Shown piece by piece: positions 7,580-14,972 of a stretch of 19,074 bases of DNA. Origin of the DNA: an uncultured Clostridia bacterium (GTDB lineage: Bacteria > Bacillota > Clostridia > Oscillospirales > Ruminococcaceae); the NCBI GenBank assembly GCA_945931735.1, contig CAMEPN010000005.1, positions 1 through 19,074 on the forward strand. Direction: 5' to 3'. The notes below the pieces were generated by a model. That model was not told the DNA's origin, did no database searches, and was given only the letters and a program-made list of their open reading frames with translations. A program made the position numbers and the translations under genes. The number at the start of each line of letters is the position of its first letter. Positions within the stretch are counted from its first letter, which is position 1.

Positions 7580-8470
7580 TCAACCCTTTACCGCGCCGAG
7601 CGCAACGCCCTGTACAATGTGCTTGGACAGGAAGATGTACACGATAACAACAGGGATAATTGCAAGCAGGATCATCATGTAAACCTCACCGAGGTCGCCT
7701 GCTCTGGAGTTAAGCTCAGAGCGGAGCAGCGAGATCATGATAGGCAGCGTTGCCTTTTCCTTGGTGTTAATGATAAGGGCAGGAGTAAAGAAGTTGTTCC
7801 ACGACGCTACGAACGCGAAGATAAGCTGTACCGCGAGGGCAGGCTTAAGCATAGGAAGCGCGATCGTATTGAATGTCAGGAACTCATTCGAGCCGTCAAC
7901 GCGCGCCGCTTCAACTACCTCGAGGGGCAGCGAGCTTTCGATGTATTGCTTCATATAGAAGAATACGGAGGGCGCAGCGATCGCAGGAATGATCAGCGGC
8001 CAGTATGTATCGGAAAGACCGATCTGGTTTACAAGCTGTACAAAACCAACGGCAGAAACCTGCGTCGGGATCATCATGACGATCAGAATGAAGTTGAAAG
8101 CGAACTTCTTTCCCTTGAAGTCATAAACATGGATGCCGTAAGCCGTCATAGCGGAGAAGTAGGTCGTCAGAATAGCCGCCGACGCCGCGATGATAAAGCT
8201 GTTCAGCATACCTCTCGGGATAGAAACGAGAGAAGTATCGTTCCATGCCTTGACGAAGTTGTTGATAAAGTTGCCGTGAGGAATAAGGGTAAAGCCTGCC
8301 TGAAGCTCCGCGTTAGAACGCGTTGCGTTGATTATCAGCAGATAGAAGGAGAAGAGCGAAAGCACGGTAACAAATGCAAGGAAGATGTAAGAGATTACTC
8401 TCGATGCCATCATCTTGCCCTTATCGCTCTTGGTCTTCTGACCCGCGGGCGTAAATGTGTTAGCGTTCAT
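7580..8470 (-). CDS. Sugar ABC transporter permease, MalG-like (CUT1)
   Basis: This is an inner-membrane channel subunit of a carbohydrate uptake (CUT1) ABC importer. The 296-residue product has about six membrane segments and the cytoplasmic EAA loop EAARVDGSNEFLTFNTIALP (about 187-206 from this start) that docks the ATPase. It ends GVALGAVKG, typical of MalG-type permeases. The frame also opens at a GTG (8476) that overlaps the stop of the MalF-like gene, but the ATG at 8470 has a better-placed GGGGTG and follows that stop by two bases, so translation is coupled. The substrate cannot be read from the sequence. Confidence 0.93.
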   Translation of the reverse strand: MNANTFTPAGQKTKSDKGKMMASRVISYIFLAFVTVLSLFSFYLLIINATRSNAELQAGFTLIPHGNFINNFVKAWNDTSLVSIPRGMLNSFIIAASAAILTTYFSAMTAYGIHVYDFKGKKFAFNFILIVMMIPTQVSAVGFVQLVNQIGLSDTYWPLIIPAIAAPSVFFYMKQYIESSLPLEVVEAARVDGSNEFLTFNTIALPMLKPALAVQLIFAFVASWNNFFTPALIINTKEKATLPIMISLLRSELNSRAGDLGEVYMMILLAIIPVVIVYIFLSKHIVQGVALGAVKG

Positions 8471-8472
8471 TC

Positions 8473-9438
8473 TCACTTCACCCCTTTCGCAGCAAGCTTC
8501 TTAGCCTTTTTCTTGCCGGAATCGTCGCCCTTGACCATGGTCTTGTAAACAAACATGCTGAGGATACCCGTGATGATGAATACGACAACCGAGATAGCAC
8601 CCGACATACCGTAGTTCTTGGACGTACTCAGATAGTTGTTCAGATACATGATAAGCGTCATAGTCGATCTGTTCGGCTTACCGATACCAGCTGTGATGAT
8701 CTGCGGAACATCGAACATTTGCAGACCGCCTATGAGGGACGTGATGATAACGTAAACCAGAATAGGCATCAGCAGCGGCAGCGTTATCTTGAAGAATACC
8801 TGAACGGAGTTAGCACCGTCGATGGACGCAGCCTCGAACAGGCTCTGGTCGATACCCATGATACCAGCCATCAGCAGGATCGTGGTATTACCGAACCACA
8901 TCAGGAAGTTAATGAACGCGATTATTCCTCGCGCAGTCCATACGTTTCCGAAGAAGTCGACCGTTTCACCGCCCATAGCGTTGATAAGCTGATTTACAGG
9001 ACCAACGTTGGAGAACAGTGTGAAGAACAGCATAGCGAAAGCGGAAGCCATTACGAGGTTAGGCATATAAATGACCGTTTTGAAGAACTGCTGTCCCTTT
9101 ATCTTCAGTCTTGCGCTTGTGAAAATTATCGCAAGCAGGAGCGAGAATATAAGCTGAGGGATAGCGCCAAGCAGCCACATTATCATGGTGTTAGCGGTAT
9201 AATCCAGTATCAGGATATTTCCCGAAGAGTTCGGAGTGAAAAGCTTTATGTAGTTTTCAAAACCGACAAAGTTGGGTCCGATCTGCGTCAGACCGTCTCT
9301 GTAATTCTCGAAGAAGCTGTTATAAAACGTCGAGAACAGGGGGATCAGCGAACAGAAGATATAAACAACAAAGAACGGTATGATGAAGATATATCCCCAT
9401 TTTGAATAGCTGACGGATTTTCGCTTTTGTGTACTCAT
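8473..9438 (-). CDS. Sugar ABC transporter permease, MalF-like (CUT1)
   Basis: This is the partner permease of the MalG-like subunit, 321 residues. The N-terminus is cytoplasmic (MSTQKRKSVSYSKWGYIFII), followed by about six membrane spans. The EAA loop EAASIDGANSVQVFFKITLP is clear, and a Lys-rich tail (DDSGKKKAKKLAAKGVK) ends the protein. The start has GAGAGGT seven bases upstream. It lies 124 bp after the lipoprotein gene, with a stem-loop in the gap, and abuts the next permease. No ATPase gene is in the cluster, as is common for CUT1 systems of Gram-positive bacteria that share a multi-sugar ATPase (MsmK/MsiK type) encoded elsewhere. Confidence 0.94.
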   Translation of the reverse strand: MSTQKRKSVSYSKWGYIFIIPFFVVYIFCSLIPLFSTFYNSFFENYRDGLTQIGPNFVGFENYIKLFTPNSSGNILILDYTANTMIMWLLGAIPQLIFSLLLAIIFTSARLKIKGQQFFKTVIYMPNLVMASAFAMLFFTLFSNVGPVNQLINAMGGETVDFFGNVWTARGIIAFINFLMWFGNTTILLMAGIMGIDQSLFEAASIDGANSVQVFFKITLPLLMPILVYVIITSLIGGLQMFDVPQIITAGIGKPNRSTMTLIMYLNNYLSTSKNYGMSGAISVVVFIITGILSMFVYKTMVKGDDSGKKKAKKLAAKGVK

Positions 9439-9474
9439 TCCAACGACCTCTCATCATTATTTGCATTTGCCTAA

Positions 9475-9510
9475 TAAAAAGAGGTGAAGCGAGTAAACTG
9501 CCTCACCTCT
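9475..9510 (-). terminator. Stem-loop between lipoprotein and permease genes (attenuating terminator)
   Basis: On the minus strand AGAGGTGA (9503-9510) pairs with TCACCTCT (9480-9487) across a 15-base loop, followed by TTTTTATTA. It looks like a leaky terminator or a 3' stabiliser that gives more binding protein than permease, a common arrangement in such operons. Confidence 0.75.
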
Positions 9511-9562
9511 CTTAAAGGCTAATGGTTAATTACCTGTATGCGCCTGTTAGACCTCAATTAAC

Positions 9563-11026
9563 TCAAGGAGTAACGATTGCGGGGTACTTCTCGTTTACAT
9601 ACTGGTAGAAGTTCTTGTATGCATCTTCCTCGGAGATATTGCCCTTGAAGTAATCCAGGAATACGTCAGGCAGCTTCTCGTTGAGCAGCTGGTCATACTG
9701 AGTCTTGTTCTCGAACTTGATATTCTTAGCAAGCTCTACATAAATAGCTGTATCGTTCTGACCGCCCAGGAATGCGTTACCAAATGTAGGATCATCAGCG
9801 TACTTCTGGTTAACTGCCATGTTGTTGGTGAACTGGCCTTCGTTTTCGATCAGCTTGGAGCAGATGTCCTCGTTAGCTGTGAATGCGTTCATGATATCAG
9901 CAACCATCTCGGGGTTATCTGTGCCGGTAGCTGCGAGCAGCCATGTGCCGCCCCAGAAATAAGCCTGAGGACCCTGGCAGATAGCCCAGTCGCCGGAGCA
10001 GCCCTTTTCGGGATCCTGTGCATTGCTCATGGAGAAGTTGTAGTACCAAGCAGGACCGAAGAAGCACATTACCTTACCATCCTTGTACATCTCAGCGGTC
10101 TTCTGGTCATCCCAAACGCCGCAGGGGAGAGTGTATTCCTTATCAAGGAAGTCCTTAGCCTGAGCTATGTACTGCTTGATAGCGTCGTCGATAACAAGGT
10201 TGTTATCAGCGTCTACCCAAGCGGAAGTAGTGTTGTTGGAGAATGTACGGAATGTTTCAACGTAAGAGCCGGTCATGTAGTAGCCGCTGTCCTTAGCCTT
10301 CTGAGCAACCTCAGTGAACTTATCCCAGTTGTCAAGCTGTGCCTGAACCTCAGCGGGATCGTCTGTGCCGAGAACTTCCTTAGCGATGGAGCGTCTGTAA
10401 ATCAGAGCAGCAGGGCAGCACTGGAAAGATACGCCCTTGATAGCGCCGTTGTTGTCGGAAGCAGCGGATACAGTGTACTGATACTCGGTGTCGAGCTGCT
10501 TAACGCCGATAGTGGAAACATCCAGTGTGTAATCGGAGTTGGTGTACTTAACGATGTAGTCAGCCTCTGCAAGGAACATATCTACCTTGTCATCAGCTGC
10601 TGCGGAAGCCTGGTTCAGCAGAGCCTCGTCCAGCTTATCCTGGTATACGCCGTCATCGGAAGGATTGATGATCCAGTTAACGGTTACGCCCTCGGGAACG
10701 GTGTAGTACTTCTCGAAGAAGCCTTTGAACTCTTCGTTCCAAGCGTAGATGTTGAATACCTTACCTTCGGACTCGGACAGTGTGATACCTGTGCCTGCCT
10801 TGGAAATGTCGGTGGTGTCGTCAGCAGCAGCGGAGCTATCATCTGCAACGGAGCTGTCGTCTGCAACGGAGCTGTCGTCTGCAACGGAGCTGTTGTCAGC
10901 TACGGAGCTGTTGTCAGCGGGTGCAGAAGAATTTGTGTTGCTTGTGCTGGTTGTATTGCTGGAGCAGCCAGCAAAAGAGAGAACCGTAGCAGATGCAACC
11001 AGAGCTGCTAATAATCTTTTCTTCAT
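9563..11026 (-). CDS. Sugar-binding lipoprotein of the ABC transporter (CUT1)
   Basis: This 487-residue extracellular solute-binding protein begins with a lipoprotein signal (MKKRLLAALVASATVLSFAG, Cys21 lipidated). A Ser/Asp/Ala-rich linker (about 22-70) precedes the bilobal binding domain. Features of the CUT1 family are KVFNIYAWNEEFKGFFEKYY near the domain start, the GKVMCFFGPAWYY segment, and WGGTWLLAATGTDNPEMVAD. Many aromatic residues suit sugar stacking. The protein would sit on the outer face of the membrane and feed the two permeases. The start ATG has GGGAGG ten bases upstream. The gene has a long regulated upstream region. The substrate is unknown and no glycosidase or regulator gene is adjacent. 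Confidence 0.95.
   Translation of the reverse strand: MKKRLLAALVASATVLSFAGCSSNTTSTSNTNSSAPADNSSVADNSSVADDSSVADDSSVADDSSAAADDTTDISKAGTGITLSESEGKVFNIYAWNEEFKGFFEKYYTVPEGVTVNWIINPSDDGVYQDKLDEALLNQASAAADDKVDMFLAEADYIVKYTNSDYTLDVSTIGVKQLDTEYQYTVSAASDNNGAIKGVSFQCCPAALIYRRSIAKEVLGTDDPAEVQAQLDNWDKFTEVAQKAKDSGYYMTGSYVETFRTFSNNTTSAWVDADNNLVIDDAIKQYIAQAKDFLDKEYTLPCGVWDDQKTAEMYKDGKVMCFFGPAWYYNFSMSNAQDPEKGCSGDWAICQGPQAYFWGGTWLLAATGTDNPEMVADIMNAFTANEDICSKLIENEGQFTNNMAVNQKYADDPTFGNAFLGGQNDTAIYVELAKNIKFENKTQYDQLLNEKLPDVFLDYFKGNISEEDAYKNFYQYVNEKYPAIVTP
10832..10921 (-). repeat. Five 18-bp tandem repeats encoding the lipoprotein linker
   Basis: Five contiguous 18-bp units (starts 10832, 10850, 10868, 10886, 10904) encode hexapeptides of the form D[DN]SSVA just after the lipidated cysteine. 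They form a flexible acidic tether between membrane anchor and sugar-binding domain. Copy number probably varies by slippage. Confidence 0.9.
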
Positions 11027-11057
11027 AGGTTTTTTCCTCCCAAAATGGTTTTCACTC

Positions 11058-11157
11058 GTCCCTCTGTCGGGACAGGTAAATGAAATAAGGATCGGAGCAA
11101 TATCGGTAATTCATATTCCGTTGCCGGCTGTCTTATTACCGTCGTCCGATTTCATTT
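11058..11157 (-). promoter_or_regulatory. Highly structured 5' leader of the lipoprotein mRNA
   Basis: Nested inverted repeats fill the leader: ATTTCATTT (11149-11157) with AAATGAAAT (11078-11086), TCCGAT (11145-11150) with ATCGGA (11091-11096), and ATTACCG (11135-11141) with CGGTAAT (11104-11110). After these come two mutually exclusive short hairpins, GTCCC/GGGAC and CTGTC/GACAG, at 11058-11075. The outer arm starts almost at the predicted transcription start. I do not recognise a known riboswitch class. Confidence 0.55.
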
Positions 11158-11160
11158 GTA

Positions 11161-11189
11161 AGTTTATCATAAATCATTTTAATTTTCAA
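11161..11189 (-). promoter_or_regulatory. Promoter of the sugar transporter operon
   Basis: Minus strand: TTGAAA (11184-11189), 17-bp spacer, TAAACT (11161-11166). This is a moderate sigma-A promoter, and the predicted start is about 127 bases before the lipoprotein ATG. Confidence 0.65.
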
Positions 11190-11226
11190 CCCCTTTTTTT
11201 GAACTTTTTTCACGACAAAAAGCGGA

Positions 11227-11246
11227 AAACGATTTCAAAATCGTTT
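11227..11246. promoter_or_regulatory. 20-bp palindrome upstream of the transporter promoter
   Basis: AAACGATTTCAAAATCGTTT has two perfect 9-bp arms around a 2-bp centre. It lies about 38 bp upstream of the -35 box, a position that suits an activator. Weaker inverted repeats follow further up: ATGTAA/TTACAT at 11302-11317 and GTTAC/GTAAC at 11390-11405. Confidence 0.55.
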
Positions 11247-11446
11247 GATTGTTCAATTTGACAACTCATTTACCTAATAACCTAATATTTTACCTTAAAT
11301 CATGTAAATGATTACATCGCTGTATTAAGCCAAAAATCCGGACTACCATTGACCCGAAAAATAGTTTTTAATTATTATTAACCTCTATTGTTACCGTTTT
11401 GTAACATTTGGATTGGTGAAAGTGACGAAAAATTTATGTCAGCGTT

Positions 11447-11462
11447 TTGTAAACGATATCAC
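11447..11462. promoter_or_regulatory. cre-like site (CcpA/LacI-family operator candidate)
   Basis: TTGTAAACGATATCA (plus strand) fits the consensus WTGNAANCGNWNNCW at every fixed position. Such sites bind CcpA in Firmicutes, and a carbon-controlled sugar importer is a sensible target. The site lies about 290 bp upstream of the predicted start, farther than usual. The block CGTTTTGTAA inside it recurs at 11395-11404. Confidence 0.45.
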
Positions 11463-11584
11463 TTATATTTCATATATTAAATGTAGACGCCCGACGCTTT
11501 TTCACACCATTTTAATATTCATTTCATATGGTAAATTTCAGACAGAAATGTCCGATTTTTGTTAATAATAACTGTTTAGTCCAA

Positions 11585-11623
11585 CAAAAAATCCCCGCCC
11601 TTTCGGACGGGGACAGTTTTTTT
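11585..11623. terminator. Terminator of the biotin-dependent carboxyltransferase operon
   Basis: On the minus strand a GC-rich 9-bp stem (TCCCCGTCC / GGGCGGGGA with one G-U pair and a GAAA tetraloop) is followed by TTTTTTG, right after the OadA-like stop. A T7 run at 11617-11623 on the plus strand makes it potentially bidirectional. Confidence 0.92.
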
Positions 11624-11624
11624 A

Positions 11625-13028
11625 TCATACGGGGTGAACCTTGTTTGCCTTGTCTGCGTGAACAGCGTCGATGCCGACCTGTCTGTCGCGGCGCTTCTCG
11701 AAGAACTTCGGAGCTACCTTCGGGAACATCGCATATGTCAGAACGTCCTCAACGGAAGCGTCCTCAACATACTGCTTTACCTCTTCCTTCATGGTGTCGA
11801 ACTCAGGCTTGAGGTTGTCCGCGGGACGGCAGGTTATAGGCTCCTCGCCGCCGAGGATCTTCTTCTGGAACTCGGGGTCGATAGCAACGGGCGTCTTGCC
11901 GTATTCGCCCTTGACAAGTCCCTTGAACTCCTTGGTGACAGTCTTGTAGCGCTCGCCTGTGATAACGTTGAACACAGCCTGCGTGCCGACGATCTGAGAT
12001 GTGGGCGTAACGAGAGGCGGGAAGCCGCTGTCCTTGCGCACTCTCGGAACTTCCCGCAATACCTCCTCGAGCTGGTCAGCCTTGCCTGCCTGCTTAAGCT
12101 GAGAAAGCAGGTTGGACAGCATTCCGCCCGGAACCTGATATATCAGCGCGTTAGTATTGGTTGCAAGCATAGAGGGGTCGAGCAGACCGCTGTCGATATA
12201 CTTCTTGCGCAGCTTCATGAAATAATCTCTTACTTCGTTGAGCTTTACAAGGTCAAGACCGGTGTCGTATTCGGTGCCTTGGAAGGTTGCAACGATAGAC
12301 TCGGTGGGAGCGTGAGATGTACCCAGAGCGAGCGGGGACATTGCCGTATCAACAGCGTCAACGCCCGCCTCAACAGCCTTAAGTATGCACATGGAAGCAA
12401 GACCCGACGTATAGTGAGTGTGGAGCTGAACGGGGATCTTGACCGCGCTCTTGATATCCTTAACGAGAGTTTCAGCCTCGTAAGGAGTGAGCAGCGCCGC
12501 CATATCCTTGATGCAGATAGAGTCCGCGCCCGCGCTCTCGACCTGCTTTGCATAGTTCATGTAATATTCGTGCGTGAATACCTCGCCGAGGGTATAGGAG
12601 ATAGCCACCTGAGCGTGACCCTGCTCCTTCTTTGCCGCCTTGATAGCGGTTTCGAGGTTGCGGATATCGTTAAGCGCGTCGAAAATACGGATTATGTCGA
12701 TACCGTTCGCGATAGACTTCTGTACGAAATATTCAACGAGGTCGTCCGCATAGTGGCGGTAGCCCAGCATATTCTGACCTCTGAACAGCATCTGGAGCTT
12801 TGTATTGGGCATTTCCTTTCTCAGGATACGGAGCCTTTCCCACGGGTCCTCGTCGAGGAAGCGAATGCAGGAATCGAACGTTGCGCCGCCCCAGCACTCT
12901 GCGGAATAAAATCCGATCTTATCCATCGTGGAAAGTATGGGACGCATATCGTCCATGGACATTCTTGTAGCGAGCAGCGACTGGTGCGCGTCACGAAGAA
13001 CGGTTTCGGTTATCTTCAGTTTTGCCAT
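11625..13028 (-). CDS. oadA: OadA/5S-type carboxyltransferase subunit (pyruvate/oxaloacetate)
   Basis: This is the DRE-TIM barrel subunit that moves a carboxyl group between biotin and pyruvate/oxaloacetate. The 467 residues correspond to the OadA body without a fused biotin domain, or to the 5S subunit of transcarboxylase. Visible are RDAHQSLLATRM (Asp13 metal ligand), the EAD-equivalent ECWGGATFD, the carbamylated lysine in ICIKD (Lys174), the metal histidines QLHTHYTSG (His203, His205), and the conserved carboxylase domain with VPGGMLSNL and the ending PEFDTMKEEVKQY to DRQVGIDAVHADKANKVHPV. The start has AAGGAG upstream. It lies 15 bp after the biotin carrier gene and ends the operon. Direction depends on partners: transcarboxylase with the MmdA-like subunit, or decarboxylase if a membrane subunit is supplied from elsewhere. 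Confidence 0.93.
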   Translation of the reverse strand: MAKLKITETVLRDAHQSLLATRMSMDDMRPILSTMDKIGFYSAECWGGATFDSCIRFLDEDPWERLRILRKEMPNTKLQMLFRGQNMLGYRHYADDLVEYFVQKSIANGIDIIRIFDALNDIRNLETAIKAAKKEQGHAQVAISYTLGEVFTHEYYMNYAKQVESAGADSICIKDMAALLTPYEAETLVKDIKSAVKIPVQLHTHYTSGLASMCILKAVEAGVDAVDTAMSPLALGTSHAPTESIVATFQGTEYDTGLDLVKLNEVRDYFMKLRKKYIDSGLLDPSMLATNTNALIYQVPGGMLSNLLSQLKQAGKADQLEEVLREVPRVRKDSGFPPLVTPTSQIVGTQAVFNVITGERYKTVTKEFKGLVKGEYGKTPVAIDPEFQKKILGGEEPITCRPADNLKPEFDTMKEEVKQYVEDASVEDVLTYAMFPKVAPKFFEKRRDRQVGIDAVHADKANKVHPV

Positions 13029-13043
13029 TTTCGGTTCTCCTTA

Positions 13044-13406
13044 TCAAGCGATAGTAACAACAGCGGCGCCTGTGTCTACGGAGTCGCCCTTGTTTACGCA
13101 TACAGCGGCAACTACGCCGTCCCTGTCGCATACGATGTCGTTTTCCATCTTCATAGCCTCGAGGACTGCAACAACAGTGCCGTTGGACACCTTGTCGCCT
13201 ACCTTTACCTTGACATCAATTACGGTGCCGGGCATGGGAGCGGCGATAGGTGTGCCGCCTGCCGCGGGGGCAGCAGCCTTAGGAGCGGGCTTGGGAGCGG
13301 CAGCCTTGGGAGCTGCGGCGGTCACAGCGGGAGCGGAGGAGCCGTCCGCCTCGTCAACAGTTACATCATAAGCAGTGCCGTTTACTGTGATAGTATATCT
13401 TTTCAT
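13044..13406 (-). CDS. Biotin carboxyl carrier protein
   Basis: This 120-residue carrier has three parts: a short beta N-terminus (MKRYTITVNGTAYDVTVDEA), an Ala/Pro/Lys hinge (about 22-50), and a lipoyl/biotinyl domain with the biotin site EAMKMEN (Lys86). The hinge lets the biotin arm swing between two active sites. Its size and shape match the 1.3S transcarboxylase subunit and the gamma/delta carrier subunits of decarboxylases (MmdC/GcdC). It sits between the two carboxyltransferase genes (39 bp and 15 bp gaps), so all three are one transcript. Biotin ligase must come from elsewhere. Confidence 0.96.
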   Translation of the reverse strand: MKRYTITVNGTAYDVTVDEADGSSAPAVTAAAPKAAAPKPAPKAAAPAAGGTPIAAPMPGTVIDVKVKVGDKVSNGTVVAVLEAMKMENDIVCDRDGVVAAVCVNKGDSVDTGAAVVTIA

Positions 13407-13445
13407 TTTAAGTACCTCTCATTATTTATTTCCGGAAATCTCTTA

Positions 13446-14771
13446 TCAGAATGCGAAGTTCGCGTGCTTCCTTGCGGGAGAAGCAACTCTCTTGCCCGCG
13501 CAAAGCTCAACGGCGGACGCCAGCGTGTCCTTTGTGTCCTCGGCAGCGATAACGCCGTCGACCATGCCGAGAGCTGCCGCCTCGAACGGAGAGGTGGATA
13601 TCTCTTCGCCCATGAATACCTTGCAAGCCTCGGGGGACATGGGAGCTATCGCAGCGTTTTCCCATGCGTAGGTGAGGTCCGCGCTGTCGAAAGCTGCGTA
13701 GGCTGCGCCGAACGCGCTGCCCGTGATTATGTTCACCTTAGCGGTAGTTGCGGAAGCGTAAACCTGAGCAAGCTTAGCGCAGTCGCGGACGGAGCCCGCA
13801 AGCTCCGCCTCGGAGGAGCCGACAAAGCCCTCTGTATTTATCAGCGTTACGACAGGAATGGAGAATATGTCTGCGAGCTGAACGAAGCGAGCTATCTTTG
13901 CGCAGTCTGCGGCGGTCAGCTTTGCAGCCTTGTCTGTCGCAACGAATGCAACGGTAGCCCAGTTTACGCTTGCGAGAGCGGTGTATGCCGCCGTGCCGAA
14001 CTCCGCGCCAAGCTCAACGACGCTGTTGTTGTCAGCGAGAGCCTTTACGAGGTCTGCGCCCTTCATGCCCGCAGCAGCCGCAGACTCGTTTACGGTGAAG
14101 TCGTCGTTGCCCGCGAGGGAGATATTGTTCGCGGGGAGTATAGCGACCAGCTTCTTTGCCTTTGCGACAGCCTCCGCGTCGTCCTTTGCGAGAATGCCGC
14201 ATACGCCCGACTTTGCCGCATTAGCCGCCGTGCCTGCGCCCTCGAGCTTGCCGTCGGGGGTGTTAAAGGGAGCGGTAAGGAACAGCTCAGCCTTTTCGGT
14301 CATTATTGTAATATCCGCCATGGAAGCGAGCATTGCCGCGCAGCCTGCGCACACGCCGCATACCACTGCGATCTGCGGAACTACGCCCGAGATCTCCGCG
14401 GAAGCCTTCATGATATCGCCGTAAGCGGAAAGAACAGCCATTCCCTCGTTGATATCGCCGCCCTTGGAGTCATAGATACCTACGACGGGAGCGCCTACCT
14501 TTGCCGCGAGAGCGAAGAGCTTCTTGATCTTGAGAGCCGCGCTCTTGTTCACCGCGCCGCCCTTAACGCTGACGTCCTGCGCGAATGCGTAGGCAGTGGC
14601 TCCCATTACGGTGCCGTAGCCTGCGACAACCGAGCTTTGTTCGCCGTCGGCAGACAGAAACTTGTCCAGCTCTCTGAAGCTGTCCTCGTCGAAGAGAGCA
14701 GTCAGTCTTTTTCTTGCTTCGCTGTCTGAAACAGTCTGTTCCATCTCAGCCAGAGTCTTTGTAAATGCCAT
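13446..14771 (-). CDS. Acyl-CoA carboxyltransferase subunit, MmdA/12S-like, short form
   Basis: This crotonase-fold carboxyltransferase has two half-domains. The N-half shows VVAGYGTVMGATAYAFAQDV, DSKGGDINEG (101-110) and CGVCAGCAAM. The C-half shows IPVVTLINTEGFVGSS, ITGSAFGAAY, YAWENAAIAPMSPEA, and the family ending KRVASPARKHANFAF. At 441 residues it is about 70 shorter than usual MmdA/PccB proteins (about 510-520). The long N-terminal helix is reduced, and the helical stretch before the last domain is cut out. The canonical DSGGARIQEG and PCAGGAVY motifs are altered, so acyl-CoA preference (methylmalonyl, malonyl, glutaconyl) is open. It starts the operon with GGAGGAGAC before the ATG. 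The protein is unusually Ala-rich. Confidence 0.88.
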   Translation of the reverse strand: MAFTKTLAEMEQTVSDSEARKRLTALFDEDSFRELDKFLSADGEQSSVVAGYGTVMGATAYAFAQDVSVKGGAVNKSAALKIKKLFALAAKVGAPVVGIYDSKGGDINEGMAVLSAYGDIMKASAEISGVVPQIAVVCGVCAGCAAMLASMADITIMTEKAELFLTAPFNTPDGKLEGAGTAANAAKSGVCGILAKDDAEAVAKAKKLVAILPANNISLAGNDDFTVNESAAAAGMKGADLVKALADNNSVVELGAEFGTAAYTALASVNWATVAFVATDKAAKLTAADCAKIARFVQLADIFSIPVVTLINTEGFVGSSEAELAGSVRDCAKLAQVYASATTAKVNIITGSAFGAAYAAFDSADLTYAWENAAIAPMSPEACKVFMGEEISTSPFEAAALGMVDGVIAAEDTKDTLASAVELCAGKRVASPARKHANFAF

Positions 14772-14848
14772 TTTGTCTCCTCCATAATTGCTATATAAGG
14801 CAAACTACACCTTTTGAGCATGGCTCACCCGAAAATTTATCCACAATA

Positions 14849-14877
14849 ATTATACTACATCGTGATAAAAATAACAA
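14849..14877 (-). promoter_or_regulatory. Promoter of the carboxyltransferase operon
   Basis: Minus strand: TTGTTA (14872-14877), 17-bp spacer, perfect TATAAT (14849-14854). The leader to the first ATG is about 70 bases. AT-rich DNA lies upstream (14881-14920). The stretch up to 14972 also holds direct GCAGATGT copies (14933, 14967) and a TGCGAAA/TTTCGCA pair of unclear use. Confidence 0.82.
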
Positions 14878-14972
14878 GCGTATTTTCGCAATTTTTGATT
14901 TTTTTATTTTATGCTGTAAAACCATTGCGAAAGCAGATGTTTTTTGAGCATTTTAACCAATTTTCGCAGATG

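Noticed and set aside
11634..14729. A 1031-codon open frame on the plus strand, opposite three carboxyltransferase genes
   Set aside because: It is the antisense of well-supported genes in one codon register, spans their intergenic gaps, has no ribosome binding site or recognisable domain, and arises from GC-rich biased codon use.
14926..14969. Terminator after the GNAT-like gene
   Set aside because: TGCGAAA/TTTCGCA arms are 30 bases apart and AT-rich, with no proper T-run on the minus strand; too weak to call.
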